Below are positions 16,785-25,400 of a stretch of 34,931 nucleotides of DNA, one piece after another. The DNA comes from Spirochaetota bacterium (GTDB lineage Bacteria; Spirochaetota; Spirochaetia; SZUA-6). Every line of letters begins with the position of its first letter. The stretch's first letter is position 1. The position numbers were made by a program, and so were the translations under genes. Below the pieces are notes generated by a model. That model worked only from the letters and a program-made list of their open reading frames with translations. It was not told the DNA's origin and did no database searches. The stretch lies in contig JAADHF010000091.1 in assembly GCA_013151965.1 (NCBI GenBank), positions 1 through 34,931 on the forward strand, given 5' to 3'.

Positions 16785-18176
16785 ATGGCACAGATTTTAG
16801 TTATCGACGACGATAAAAACATTATAGAAAGCTTTAAACGGCTCTTTTCCGATAAGCATAAAGTCCTGGATGCATATAACGGGGAAGAGGCAATAAAACT
16901 AATCAAAGAGAATGCTGTCGACCTGATTTTCCTTGATTACAGAATCCCCGGCGGGAACGGCCTCGAGGTCCTAAAGCAGATAAAAAATATCGATCCTGAT
17001 ATATTTGTAATTATCATAACCGCTTTCGGAACATTCGAAACAATAATCGAGTCCATATCTTCAGGAGCATACGATTATATAGAAAAGCCGCTGGATATTG
17101 ATAAAATCAATATCCTGACCAGAAGAGCTCTCGAATTAAAAAAGATGACAAAGTACATCAACTACATAAGAGACGAACAGATAAAAAATTACAATCTAAA
17201 ACATTTAATCGGTTCCTCGGAGAATATGCAGAATCTCTTTAAAACAATAGGCAGACTTGTCGGCAACGATGTTACGGTACTGATAACAGGAGAAAGCGGA
17301 ACCGGGAAAGAATTGGCAGCCAGGGCTATTCACTACAACAGCAGCCGTAAAACGGAACCTTTTATCGCTGTAAACTGTTCGGGTTTAACGGAAACACTCC
17401 TGGAAAACGAACTCTTCGGCCATGAACCGCAGGCATATACGGGAGCATCCACAAAGAGGATCGGTAAATTCGAAGCCGCGGGCGAGGGAACAATTTTTCT
17501 CGATGAAATAGGCGACATGCCCCTTACATTGCAGACAAAACTTCTCCGCATACTTCAGGAAAAGGAATTCCAGAGACTCGGCGGAGTAAAGAATATAAAA
17601 CTAAAGGCAAGAATAATAACGGCCACAAATAAAGACCTTATATCCGAGATACAAAACGGAACATTCAGAGAAGACCTGTTTTACAGAATCAATGTTGCAT
17701 CGATTCATCTTCCCCCGTTAAGGGAGAGAAGAGAAGACATACCGGAATTAATCGATTATTTTATAAATAGCAGCAGACATAAATTAAGAAAGAACATCAG
17801 GGGCATCTCCAATAGAGCACTCGAAATGCTTAAAAATTACAGCTGGCCGGGTAATGTACGGGAACTGGAAAATGTCATTACCAACCTGTGCATAAATACA
17901 AAGGGAAATATAATTAATCCGTCCAATATTTTTAAATACATTACAAAAGTAGATAAGGAAACCGACATCTTCGATGATTTTATAGAGAAATTCCTTATAA
18001 AATACGGTAATGAGGATAACCTGCTAAATCTCGCCTGTTCCGCCATAGAGAAAAAACTTATAAAAAGGATAGGAGAAAAGTTAAATTACAATAAGACATC
18101 AATGGCAAAAACACTCGGAATAAGCCGTGTTACAGTACAGAAAAAGCTCCTTGAGACGGATGATGCCGGAGAGTAA
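16785..18176 (+). CDS. NtrC-family sigma54-dependent response regulator
   Basis: A 463-residue activator. The receiver domain has acidic residues at 8-10, phosphoacceptor Asp51 (LIFLDYRIP), Thr79 and Lys101. The AAA+ domain has Walker A GESGTGKE (169-176), the sigma54-contact loop as QAYTGA (216-221) instead of GAFTGA, and Walker B FLDEIGD. The arginine-finger region is RINVASIHLPPLRERRED. A Fis-type helix-turn-helix is at about 420-460 (KTSMAKTLGISRVTVQKKL). It opens sigma54 promoters after phosphorylation, here presumably by the adjacent kinase. The obvious local target is the -24/-12 promoter at 18439. The Q for G and Y for F changes in the contact loop are unusual, but the TGA core is kept. 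Confidence 0.93.
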   Translation: MAQILVIDDDKNIIESFKRLFSDKHKVLDAYNGEEAIKLIKENAVDLIFLDYRIPGGNGLEVLKQIKNIDPDIFVIIITAFGTFETIIESISSGAYDYIEKPLDIDKINILTRRALELKKMTKYINYIRDEQIKNYNLKHLIGSSENMQNLFKTIGRLVGNDVTVLITGESGTGKELAARAIHYNSSRKTEPFIAVNCSGLTETLLENELFGHEPQAYTGASTKRIGKFEAAGEGTIFLDEIGDMPLTLQTKLLRILQEKEFQRLGGVKNIKLKARIITATNKDLISEIQNGTFREDLFYRINVASIHLPPLRERREDIPELIDYFINSSRHKLRKNIRGISNRALEMLKNYSWPGNVRELENVITNLCINTKGNIINPSNIFKYITKVDKETDIFDDFIEKFLIKYGNEDNLLNLACSAIEKKLIKRIGEKLNYNKTSMAKTLGISRVTVQKKLLETDDAGE

Positions 18177-18223
18177 ACACATAAACACAATATCCGCCCG
18201 CCCATCGCCCCGTCCTTCTCTCC

Positions 18224-18248
18224 AGGCAGGGGGGTCATACCCCCGCCT
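18224..18248 (+). terminator. GC-rich hairpin after the response regulator
   Basis: AGGC (18224-18227) pairs with GCCT (18245-18248), and the G-run 18230-18234 pairs with the C-run 18240-18244 around a short loop. It is very stable, but no U-run follows, so termination is likely but not certain. Confidence 0.45.
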
Positions 18249-18300
18249 AATCCTTAGCAGGCCTTGCCTCCTCCCCTTAACAGGCATTGTATAAACTCAG

Positions 18301-18378
18301 TTTACAGTATATGTAAAGCTGCTTTCCGGAGAAACAGCTAAAACACAATTCATATTACACTTTCGGCTTTACATATAC
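18301..18378. promoter_or_regulatory. Candidate enhancer (UAS) for the NtrC-type activator
   Basis: TTTACA-GTATA-TGTAAA (18301-18317) is a perfect 17-base dyad. A 13-base segment of it and beyond, GTATATGTAAAGC (18307-18319), recurs as its exact reverse complement at 18366-18378. The two sit roughly 90-160 bases before the predicted sigma54 transcription start, the usual enhancer distance. Binding by the adjacent activator is inferred. Confidence 0.55.
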
Positions 18379-18438
18379 ATAAATATATATATAACAAAGA
18401 ATTATAGACATATTATATATTCCACGATACTTAATTGA

Positions 18439-18454
18439 TGGCACGAATATTGCT
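18439..18454 (+). promoter_or_regulatory. Sigma54 (-24/-12) promoter
   Basis: TGGCACG (18439-18445), AATA, then TTGCT (18450-18454) matches the sigma54 consensus TGGCACG-N4-TTGCW at every fixed position with correct spacing. Transcription should begin near 18465, about 14 bases before GTG 18479. Confidence 0.88.
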
Positions 18455-18478
18455 TCTATCTAATCAGGGGGAATTAAA

Positions 18479-19090
18479 GTGAAAGCATTAATAGCTTCTT
18501 TTCTTAAAAAACGAATAAGGATAGAAGAAAGGCTGAAAGAAGAAATAGAGATTGTATTAAAATTAATCGACTATCTGATCAAAATGAGAAAAAACGAAAA
18601 AGCGGAAAATAAACTGGCATCGGTTCTGGAAATAGAAGCGGAAATGGAAAACCATTACGATTCGTTTCTACAAAGCATAGACAAGAAATACTACCTGCCT
18701 TTCTACTGGGAAGAGATTTATGATTTATATATGAAGATAAAAAAAGTATTTTCCTCTCTTCTTCTCTATTTTAACAGACGGCACATTCTTGAAGATACAC
18801 AGATTTTTGATACCTTTCTTACGACCGAAATAAAAGTCCTGAACAATATCAGTCTTTTTTTTGATGAATATATATCCAACCGCAAATATGTACAGGAACT
18901 TCTAAAAAACAATGGTATATTAATCAAGCAGCTCTCCCATATGCATCTGCAGATAATCAGTAATACTATTTTTGAATCCAGAGACTCTCTTCTTAAATAC
19001 AGACTTGTAGAGGTACTTGAAAACATTGCGGTTACCGACCGCAGCATTCAGGATTTACTGAATAAAATATTTTTAACAAGCGCCATTTAA
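18479..19090 (+). CDS. Diverged DUF47/PhoU-like helical protein under sigma54 control
   Basis: A 203-residue, charged, all-helical protein with no signal peptide or membrane segment. It was not recognised at once, but its layout matches the DUF47 protein at 9064-9687. That one has EREAD about 20 residues before TPFDREDVF; this one has EIEAE (51-55) followed by LPFYWEEIYDLY (73-84). The C-terminal ends also align (LVEVLENIAVTDRSIQDLLNKI against the LNRSADRCDEAANI helix), and the lengths agree (203 and 207). The Asp of PFDRED is lost, so metal binding may differ. The start is GTG 18479, with AGGGGG 7 bases upstream. Expression should depend on the upstream kinase/activator pair. A role in phosphate homeostasis is inferred. 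Confidence 0.6.
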   Translation: MKALIASFLKKRIRIEERLKEEIEIVLKLIDYLIKMRKNEKAENKLASVLEIEAEMENHYDSFLQSIDKKYYLPFYWEEIYDLYMKIKKVFSSLLLYFNRRHILEDTQIFDTFLTTEIKVLNNISLFFDEYISNRKYVQELLKNNGILIKQLSHMHLQIISNTIFESRDSLLKYRLVEVLENIAVTDRSIQDLLNKIFLTSAI

Positions 19091-19214
19091 ATCGTTCTGC
19101 AGAGAGGCGTGATGCCGTTGTAAATGTAATCTCTACTATCATTAATAACAGGTTTTTTACCGTAACATTATTCCTGCAGCTTCGGTTTGCCCTGATAATC
19201 CCGGAATAAACATA

Positions 19215-19242
19215 TTGACACGATCACTGAAAGCTTTATAAT
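19215..19242 (+). promoter_or_regulatory. Consensus sigma70 promoter of nrdDG
   Basis: TTGACA (19215-19220) and TATAAT (19237-19242) both match consensus exactly with a 16-base spacer. The predicted start near 19249 falls only a few bases before the riboswitch closing stem. Confidence 0.8.
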
Positions 19243-19252
19243 TCCCATATAA

Positions 19253-19434
19253 ATTCCGATGGTGCCTTTCAGGGCATAAAAGGGAATGCCGTGCAAATCG
19301 GCAACTCTCCCGGAGCTGTAACAGGGGACAAAAGATGCCGTATCCGTATTTCTGCGGAGGAACGACACTGCTTAAAAAAGCGGGAAGTCGCATCGAGTAG
19401 GATGACCCTGGAGTCAGAAGACTTACCTCGGAAT
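19253..19434 (+). promoter_or_regulatory. Cobalamin (B12) riboswitch aptamer
   Basis: The closing stem ATTCCGA (19253-19259) pairs with TCGGAAT (19428-19434). Inside are the class-defining elements: AGGGAA (19281-19286), GCCGTGCAAATCGGC (19288-19302), AGCTGTAAC (about 19314), CACTG (19366-19370), CGGGAAGTCG (19381-19390), and a B12 box close to AGTCAGAAGACTTACC (19412-19427). Order and spacing match btuB-type cobalamin riboswitches. It precedes the class III reductase, and binding of B12 should lower expression. Confidence 0.92.
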
Positions 19435-19455
19435 AGCCATGTGTCCAAAATACGC

Positions 19456-19485
19456 AGGAAAGGTTAACGCGGATTAACCTTTCCT
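19456..19485 (+). promoter_or_regulatory. Strong hairpin 3' of the B12 aptamer
   Basis: AGGAAAGGTTAA (19456-19467) and TTAACCTTTCCT (19474-19485) form a perfect 12-bp stem with a CGCGGA loop. It occupies the place of the expression-platform kissing hairpin of cobalamin riboswitches, but I could not match its loop to the aptamer's TGCAAAT loop, so its role is open. Confidence 0.6.
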
Positions 19486-19576
19486 ACATGCGGAATTACT
19501 ACGTATGTAATCAGCGTAGTGCGGACAGAATGTGCAGACAGATGATATAACCAGGGCGAAGTTAAAATCAGGGTGC

Positions 19577-19612
19577 AGCCCCGGCCTGTAAAGGACCGGG
19601 GCTCTTTTGTTT
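19577..19612 (+). terminator. Rho-independent terminator in the nrdD leader
   Basis: AGCCCCGG (19577-19584) pairs perfectly with CCGGGGCT (19596-19603), with two further inner pairs possible, and is followed by CTTTTGTTTT. It stands between the aptamer and the nrdD start codon at 19652, so it is the likely off-switch of the riboswitch. Confidence 0.85.
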
Positions 19613-19651
19613 TCTCTGATATTTTTTATAAAACATGTACGGGAGGGAAGC

Positions 19652-21754
19652 ATGAAGGACAATCTATTTTTAAAAGTAATAAAACGGGACGGAAGAGAGG
19701 TCGATTTTGATTCTTCCAAGATTACCTCGGCTATTGCAGAGGCCGGTACTGCTGCCGGTGAGTTCGAAAAAAACACAGCGGAAAAACTTACTCTTAAGGT
19801 TTTAAGCCTGCTGCAGAACAGGAATAAAAAAGGACATCCCCGTGTGGAAGAAATCCAGGACACCGTAGAAGAGGTTCTGCTGGCTTCGCTTTACAGGAAA
19901 ACGGCAAAGGCATACATCATTTACAGGGAACAGCACGCCAGAATGCGCAGTATCGCAGCAAGGTTCAATGCAGACCTGGTGGAAAGCTACCTTACAAAGT
20001 CGGACTGGAAGGTAAACGAAAACAGCAACATGGGCTATTCCCTTCAGGGGTTAAACAACTATATCTCCTCGGAGATAAGTAAATCGTACTGGTTAAACGA
20101 GATTTATCCATCGGAGATAAGAAACACCCACATCGACGGAGACCTTCATATTCATGACCTCGGATCTTTGAGTGTATACTGTGTCGGATGGGATCTTCTG
20201 GACCTGCTTAAAGAGGGTTTTAAAGGAGCTGTAGGCAAGGTGGAATCTAAACCCGCAAAGCATTTTCGCAGTGCTCTGGGACAGGTTGTAAATTTCTTCT
20301 ATACATTACAGGGTGAGGCTGCAGGCGCACAGGCTTTCTCTAATTTTGATACCCTTCTCGCACCTTTTATACGTCTTGATGAACTCACATATAAGGACGT
20401 AAAACAGTCGATCCAGGAGTTTGTTTTTAATCTGAATGTCCCAACAAGAGTAGGATTCCAGACGCCCTTTACCAATTTAACATTCGATCTGACCATACCC
20501 TCTTATCTTGCCTCCATGCCGGTAATAATCGGCGGAGAACCGATGGAGGCGGTTTACGGTGACTTTCAGAAAGAGGTGGATATCTTAAACAGGGCTTTTT
20601 TGGAGGTAATGAGCGGCGGCGATGCCAGGGGCAGAATATTTACCTTTCCGATTCCCACGTACAATATTACTGAAAATTTCGAATGGGAAAATGACATAAT
20701 CGATATCCTGTGGAAAGTAACGGGAAAATACGGTTTTGCCTATTTTGCAAATTTTATCAATTCGGATATGAACCCCGAAGACGCAAGGAGTATGTGCTGC
20801 AGGTTAAGAATAGATAACAGGGAACTTCGAAACAGAGGCGGAGGCCTTTTCGGGGCAAACCCGCTTACAGGATCGATCGGAGTTGTAACAATCAATATGC
20901 CGAGGCTCGGATATCTTGCAGGCGGCAGAGAAGACTTTCTTAAGAAACTGGAATCTCTTATGGAACTTGCAGAATCGAGTCTGGAGATAAAGAGAAAAAT
21001 GCTTGAAAACTTTTCCGATGCCGATCTTTATCCGTATTCGAATTTCTACTTACGAAGCGTTAAGAAGCGTTTCGGTGAATACTGGAAGAATCATTTTTCC
21101 ACCATAGGCCTTGTGGGCTTAAACGAAGCATGCCTTAATCTTTTGGGCGAGGATATAGGAACTGAAAACGGAAAAATATTTGCAGACAGTGTCCTTGATT
21201 TTATGCGCAACAAGCTGTTTCTCTTTCAGCAGGAAACCGGGCACATGTACAACCTCGAAGCAACTCCCGCAGAGAGTACCTCCTACAGGCTGGCGAGAAT
21301 AGATAAGGAGAAGTACCCGGATATAATTTTTGCAAACAACGATAAGGTAAAAAATCAGGGAGCCGAACCCTTCTATACAAACTCGAGCAACCTGCCTGTA
21401 AACTATACGGATGATATTTTTGAGGTTCTCGAACTGCAGGAAACCATACAGAAAAAATATACCGGCGGAACGGTTGTTCACTTTTTTATAGGCGAAAAGA
21501 TAGATAATACCGGTGTTGTAAAAAATCTGGTTAAAAAGGTATGCACAAATTACGGTATCCCCTATTTTACTTTAACTCCCACTTTCAGTGTATGCCCGAA
21601 CTGCGGCTATTTGGCCGGAGAGCATTTTACATGCCCGGCATGCGGCTCGGAGGCCGAGGTTTATTCCAGGGTTGTCGGCTATTTCAGAACAGTTAAAAAC
21701 TGGAACAAGGGCAAAAGAGCCGAGTTCGAAATCAGGGAGACTTTTAAAGTATAA
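19652..21754 (+). CDS. nrdD: Anaerobic ribonucleoside-triphosphate reductase (class III), catalytic subunit
   Basis: About 700 residues from ATG 19652. It reduces NTPs to dNTPs with a glycyl radical and works only without oxygen. The ATP-cone regulatory domain fills about residues 3-95 (VIKRDGREVDFDSSKI onward). The barrel contains the HIDGDLHIHDLG and LNVPTRVGFQTPFTN regions and the cysteine segment SMCCRLRI. The zinc site is formed by Cys648, 651, 661 and 664, and the radical Gly676 lies in RVVGYFR. ATG 19652 has GGGAGGG upstream; an in-frame ATG at 19607 is rejected because it lies in the terminator's U-run. nrdG follows after 7 bases. Control is by the B12 riboswitch upstream. Confidence 0.97.
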   Translation: MKDNLFLKVIKRDGREVDFDSSKITSAIAEAGTAAGEFEKNTAEKLTLKVLSLLQNRNKKGHPRVEEIQDTVEEVLLASLYRKTAKAYIIYREQHARMRSIAARFNADLVESYLTKSDWKVNENSNMGYSLQGLNNYISSEISKSYWLNEIYPSEIRNTHIDGDLHIHDLGSLSVYCVGWDLLDLLKEGFKGAVGKVESKPAKHFRSALGQVVNFFYTLQGEAAGAQAFSNFDTLLAPFIRLDELTYKDVKQSIQEFVFNLNVPTRVGFQTPFTNLTFDLTIPSYLASMPVIIGGEPMEAVYGDFQKEVDILNRAFLEVMSGGDARGRIFTFPIPTYNITENFEWENDIIDILWKVTGKYGFAYFANFINSDMNPEDARSMCCRLRIDNRELRNRGGGLFGANPLTGSIGVVTINMPRLGYLAGGREDFLKKLESLMELAESSLEIKRKMLENFSDADLYPYSNFYLRSVKKRFGEYWKNHFSTIGLVGLNEACLNLLGEDIGTENGKIFADSVLDFMRNKLFLFQQETGHMYNLEATPAESTSYRLARIDKEKYPDIIFANNDKVKNQGAEPFYTNSSNLPVNYTDDIFEVLELQETIQKKYTGGTVVHFFIGEKIDNTGVVKNLVKKVCTNYGIPYFTLTPTFSVCPNCGYLAGEHFTCPACGSEAEVYSRVVGYFRTVKNWNKGKRAEFEIRETFKV

Positions 21755-21761
21755 TGCTATA

Positions 21762-22427
21762 ATGCGCATAGGCGGGCTTCTAAAAACCTCATTGATCGAT
21801 TATCCCGGCAAAATCTCCGCTGTTGTCTTTATGCAGGGATGTAATTTCCGGTGCATTTACTGCCATAATACCGATCTCGTATACCCTGAAAAGTTCGGAA
21901 GCACAATCCCGGAAGAAGATGTGCTGGAATTCCTTAAAAAGAGAAAAGGCCTGCTCGAAGGTGTGGTTATCACAGGAGGCGAACCTCTGATACAGCCGGA
22001 TATAGATATTTTTACCGGAAAAGTTGCCTCCCTCGGATTCCCTGTAAAAATCGATACAAACGGAAGTTTTCCGGGCACTCTGGAAAAACTTATAAAAAGC
22101 AGAATCATCGATTATATTGCAATGGACATAAAGGCTCCGCCGGAAAACTATAAAGATATCACAGGAACAGCTGTCGATTTTAATAAGATCGTAAAGAGTG
22201 TAAATATTATAAAAAATTCAGGAGTAGATTACGAGTTTAGAACAACATATGTGAATAGTATATGTACTCCTCATGCAGCTGCAGAAATAGAAAAGATTAT
22301 CAGGGGTGCAAAGCGTTATTATATCCAGAAATCGAATTACCGGGATTCATGTAATATTACACCGGATAAAACGGAGATGATGATTCGAATATTTAAAAAA
22401 TCTATTAAAAATTGTAATTTAAGATAA
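21762..22427 (+). CDS. nrdG: Anaerobic ribonucleotide reductase activating protein (radical SAM)
   Basis: A 221-residue radical SAM enzyme that installs the glycyl radical in NrdD using a [4Fe-4S] cluster and S-adenosylmethionine. The CxxxCxxC cluster motif is Cys27, Cys31 and Cys34 (GCNFRCIYCHN). It is followed by the GGE-type SAM motif ITGGEPLIQPDI. The opening LLKTSLIDYPGK is typical of the second NrdG subtype. The ATG at 21762 is chosen because the conserved N-terminus begins there. An open frame extends upstream to 21588, but that part lies within nrdD and has no family match. There is little ribosome site, so translational coupling to nrdD is likely. The next gene is convergent. Confidence 0.93.
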   Translation: MRIGGLLKTSLIDYPGKISAVVFMQGCNFRCIYCHNTDLVYPEKFGSTIPEEDVLEFLKKRKGLLEGVVITGGEPLIQPDIDIFTGKVASLGFPVKIDTNGSFPGTLEKLIKSRIIDYIAMDIKAPPENYKDITGTAVDFNKIVKSVNIIKNSGVDYEFRTTYVNSICTPHAAAEIEKIIRGAKRYYIQKSNYRDSCNITPDKTEMMIRIFKKSIKNCNLR

Positions 22428-22448
22428 TGTTTTCTTATAAAAAAGCCG

Positions 22449-25400
22449 TCAAATATGTTCCATGGTCTCTTTAACGGTCCGAAGAAGATCGATTGCGGTA
22501 AAAGGTTTTTGGAGAAAACAGAAACCCCTTTCCCGTATAAAAGGCAGTTGAGCTTTATCATCCATATAACCGCTGGCCAGTATAACCTTTAAATCCGGTT
22601 TGTGTAAAAGAAGTTCATCCACAAGTTCGACTCCGTTCATATCCGGCAGAAGTACATCACTGAATATCAGTTGAAAATCGCCGTCTTCTCTTTTAAAGAT
22701 CTCTAAAGCTTCCGCAGCATTAGAAGATTCAAAAACAATATAGCCATTGCTGCTGAGCACGTACTCTAAAAATCTTAGAACTTCTTCCTCGTCTTCCACT
22801 AATAAAATCCTGCTGTTATTGCCCTGAAAATTACCAAGCAAGGCCGAATCTTCTTCTACGGCAGCCGTATTATCCCTGCTGATAGAAAAGGCGGGGAGAT
22901 ATATCTTAAACGCAGTGCCGTAACCGGGTTCGCTGTCTGCATTTATCCACCCGTCATGCTGTTTTACAATACCATAAACAGCAGAAAGCCCGAGCCCGGT
23001 GCCTTTGCCCCGTTCTTTGGTAGTAAAAAACGGTTCAAAGATATGATTCAGCGTTTCCTCATCCATTCCGGTTCCGTTATCCTCCACGGAAAGACAGATA
23101 TATTTTCCAGGACGTGCGTATGTATAAATTTTACAGTACTCCTTATCAATAGTCACATTCTCTGTCCTTATTGTTATCTTTCCACCCCGGGGCATTGCAT
23201 CCCTTGCATTTACAATAAGGTTCATAAGAACCTGCTCGATCTGTCCGCTGTCGGCATTTACCATCTCCAGCCCGGGATCGGAGATAGTAGTCAGCTTAAT
23301 ATCCTCGTCTATAAGGCGCCTCATCATATTTTCGGTATTTGCGATTACCTCATTCAGATCAAGAACTGTTTTCTGAAGCGGCTGGTTCCGGCTGAAAGCC
23401 AGAAGATCATGAGCAAGTACGGATGCTCTTTTACCGGCATTCATTATTTCCTTGATATGTTTCCGCATCGGAGAATTCTTATCGAGCTGTAATAAAATAA
23501 AATCCGAATAGCCGATTATCGCTGTAAGCATATTGTTAAAATCATGAGCAATACCGCCGGCCAATCTGCCCACGGCTTCCATTTTCTGAGCCTGGAGAAA
23601 CTGACTCTGCAGTTTTTCTTTTTCCTCCTCTCTTCTTTTTCTCTCCGTGATGTCCCGTACTATGATAAAATCAGCCGGCCTGCCCTGATAAATTATAATA
23701 TTTCCTTTTACATCGGCATAACCGGTGCTTCCGTCCCTGCGTTTAAATGCCGCTTCATAAAGCGAAGAAACATGCTTCCCTGCCATACGTTTTTCGTAGT
23801 GCTTAATAACCTTAGAAAGATTGTCGGAAACAATATAGTCGGTAAAAGAAGTACCGATAATTTCCTCCGGAGTGCCGCCCAACATCTCCGCTAATTGGAA
23901 ATTACAATATTTAAACTTTCTGCCCTGAATAATACAGATACCGTCATTTGCATGCTCCACAAGATTTCTGTATTTTTCTTCACTTTCTTTTAGTTCCAGC
24001 TCGGTTTGCTTTCTCCTGGTAATGTCCGTGCATATTTCTTCGTAGTAAAGAGGTTCCCCTTCTTCGCCGGATACCAGTTGTGCCGATTTTAAAATATAAA
24101 CCACACTTTTATCACGGTGATATATCCGTGTTTCAAAATTCTTAACTATTCTTTTCTCTTTAAGTATTCTTAAAAACTCCTCTCTATCCCTGGAATTTAC
24201 ATAGATACGGTTAATATTTTCAGTTTCGAAAATAAACTGCTCAGGCGTGTCATAACCCAGCATATTTGCCATGGCAGGATTTGCAATAAGAAGCTTCCCG
24301 TCGAGAGACGCCCGGTAGATGCCCTCTGCCGCATTATCAAAAATACTTCTATACCTCTTTTCGGATTCCAATGTCTTTTCGAAAAGCTGTGCGCTTTTAA
24401 GAGCAATAGCAGCCTGGCCTGCAAGTGTACGGTAAAACGCCACGTCTTCTTTTTTAAAAACCCTTGGGTCGGTGGTTAAAAGATGAAAAATACCGATGGT
24501 TTTATCCTGTGCAATCATCGGCACCCCGATATATGAAACAAGCCTGTGTTTATGTATATACCTGCGGTACATTCTTACACGGCGGTCCTGAGTAAGATCG
24601 TTAATTACTACAGGTTCCCTGCGGTTTATAAACCAGTACATCAGGCTGTCGGCAACAAAAAAAGCTTCTTCTTTGATAATCTTACCGTTAGGGAGCCTCA
24701 TGGCAAACACCTGGGTATTCTTTTCATTCTCGAGCAGGCTGATGGCAACGGCATCCGCTCCAAGTTCTTCCGGTACTTTTTCCAGCACGACATTAAGGAT
24801 ATTCTGGATATCGAGCCGTTTTATGATAAGATTGTCTATTCCGTGCAGGATCTTAAGCCTGGCAAGACGCTCCTTTGCTTCCCGGTAGCGCCGAACATGA
24901 TCGACTGCAAGTGCAAGCTGCTCTACCATGGAATCCAGCATACGTACATCGTCACTCCCGAGTACGTCGTACCGGCTGTCTGCAAGAATCAATGTCCCGA
25001 TAAACTCTTCCCTGTCATCTTCCGAAGAGTAAAGGGGAAAACACGCCCATGACTGTATTCCTTCACGCTTTGCAAAACCGGGAATTTCTCCCTTTCCGCC
25101 CTGCCTTTCATGTATAATCCGCCTTTTAACAAACATCTCCGGGTATTTATCCAGGGAATATTTCATTACCCCGGCGCGAAAGTTTTCGGATATCCCCCGC
25201 CAGCTCCGAAGCTCAATATCCGTGTCTTTAACAAGAAAAATCATGCCGTTTTCTATGCCGGTAAATGCAAGTGTTTCGTCGAGGAAGAGATTAAGGCGTT
25301 TATCCAGGTCGAAAGTACCGAAAATCCTGCTTATAATGCGGGAACGTACGTCAAGTTCGTCACGCTGGCGTATTATTTTCTCTTTCGCACGCTTTCTCTC

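Larger units (their letters stand above)
18177..18478 (+). other. 302-base regulatory intergenic region
   Basis: No gene is present. In order it contains a GC-rich hairpin (18224-18248), a perfect dyad (18301-18317), a small hairpin (18317-18339), a matching inverted half (18366-18378), an alternating AT tract of about 60 bases that may bend, and a sigma54 promoter (18439-18454). The layout is that of an enhancer-controlled promoter. Confidence 0.75.
19091..19651 (+). other. 561-base region with nrd promoter, cobalamin riboswitch and terminator
   Basis: No protein gene is supported here. From 19091 to about 19210 nothing definite is seen, and no clear terminator for the upstream gene. Then follow a consensus promoter, the riboswitch aptamer, a strong hairpin, about 90 bases containing ACTACG/CGTAGT pairing segments that may act as alternative structures, and a rho-independent terminator just before nrdD. 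Confidence 0.8.

Noticed and set aside
19157-19393. Minus-strand open frames across the riboswitch
   Set aside because: They are antisense to a structured RNA with clear cobalamin aptamer motifs; no protein motif is visible.
19607-19651. Upstream ATG for nrdD at 19607
   Set aside because: It sits in the U-run of the riboswitch terminator, while ATG 19652 has a strong GGGAGGG site and begins the family's conserved N-terminus.
21588-21761. 58-codon N-terminal extension of nrdG
   Set aside because: It overlaps the conserved zinc and glycyl-radical end of nrdD in another frame, and the NrdG family starts at the Met coded at 21762.
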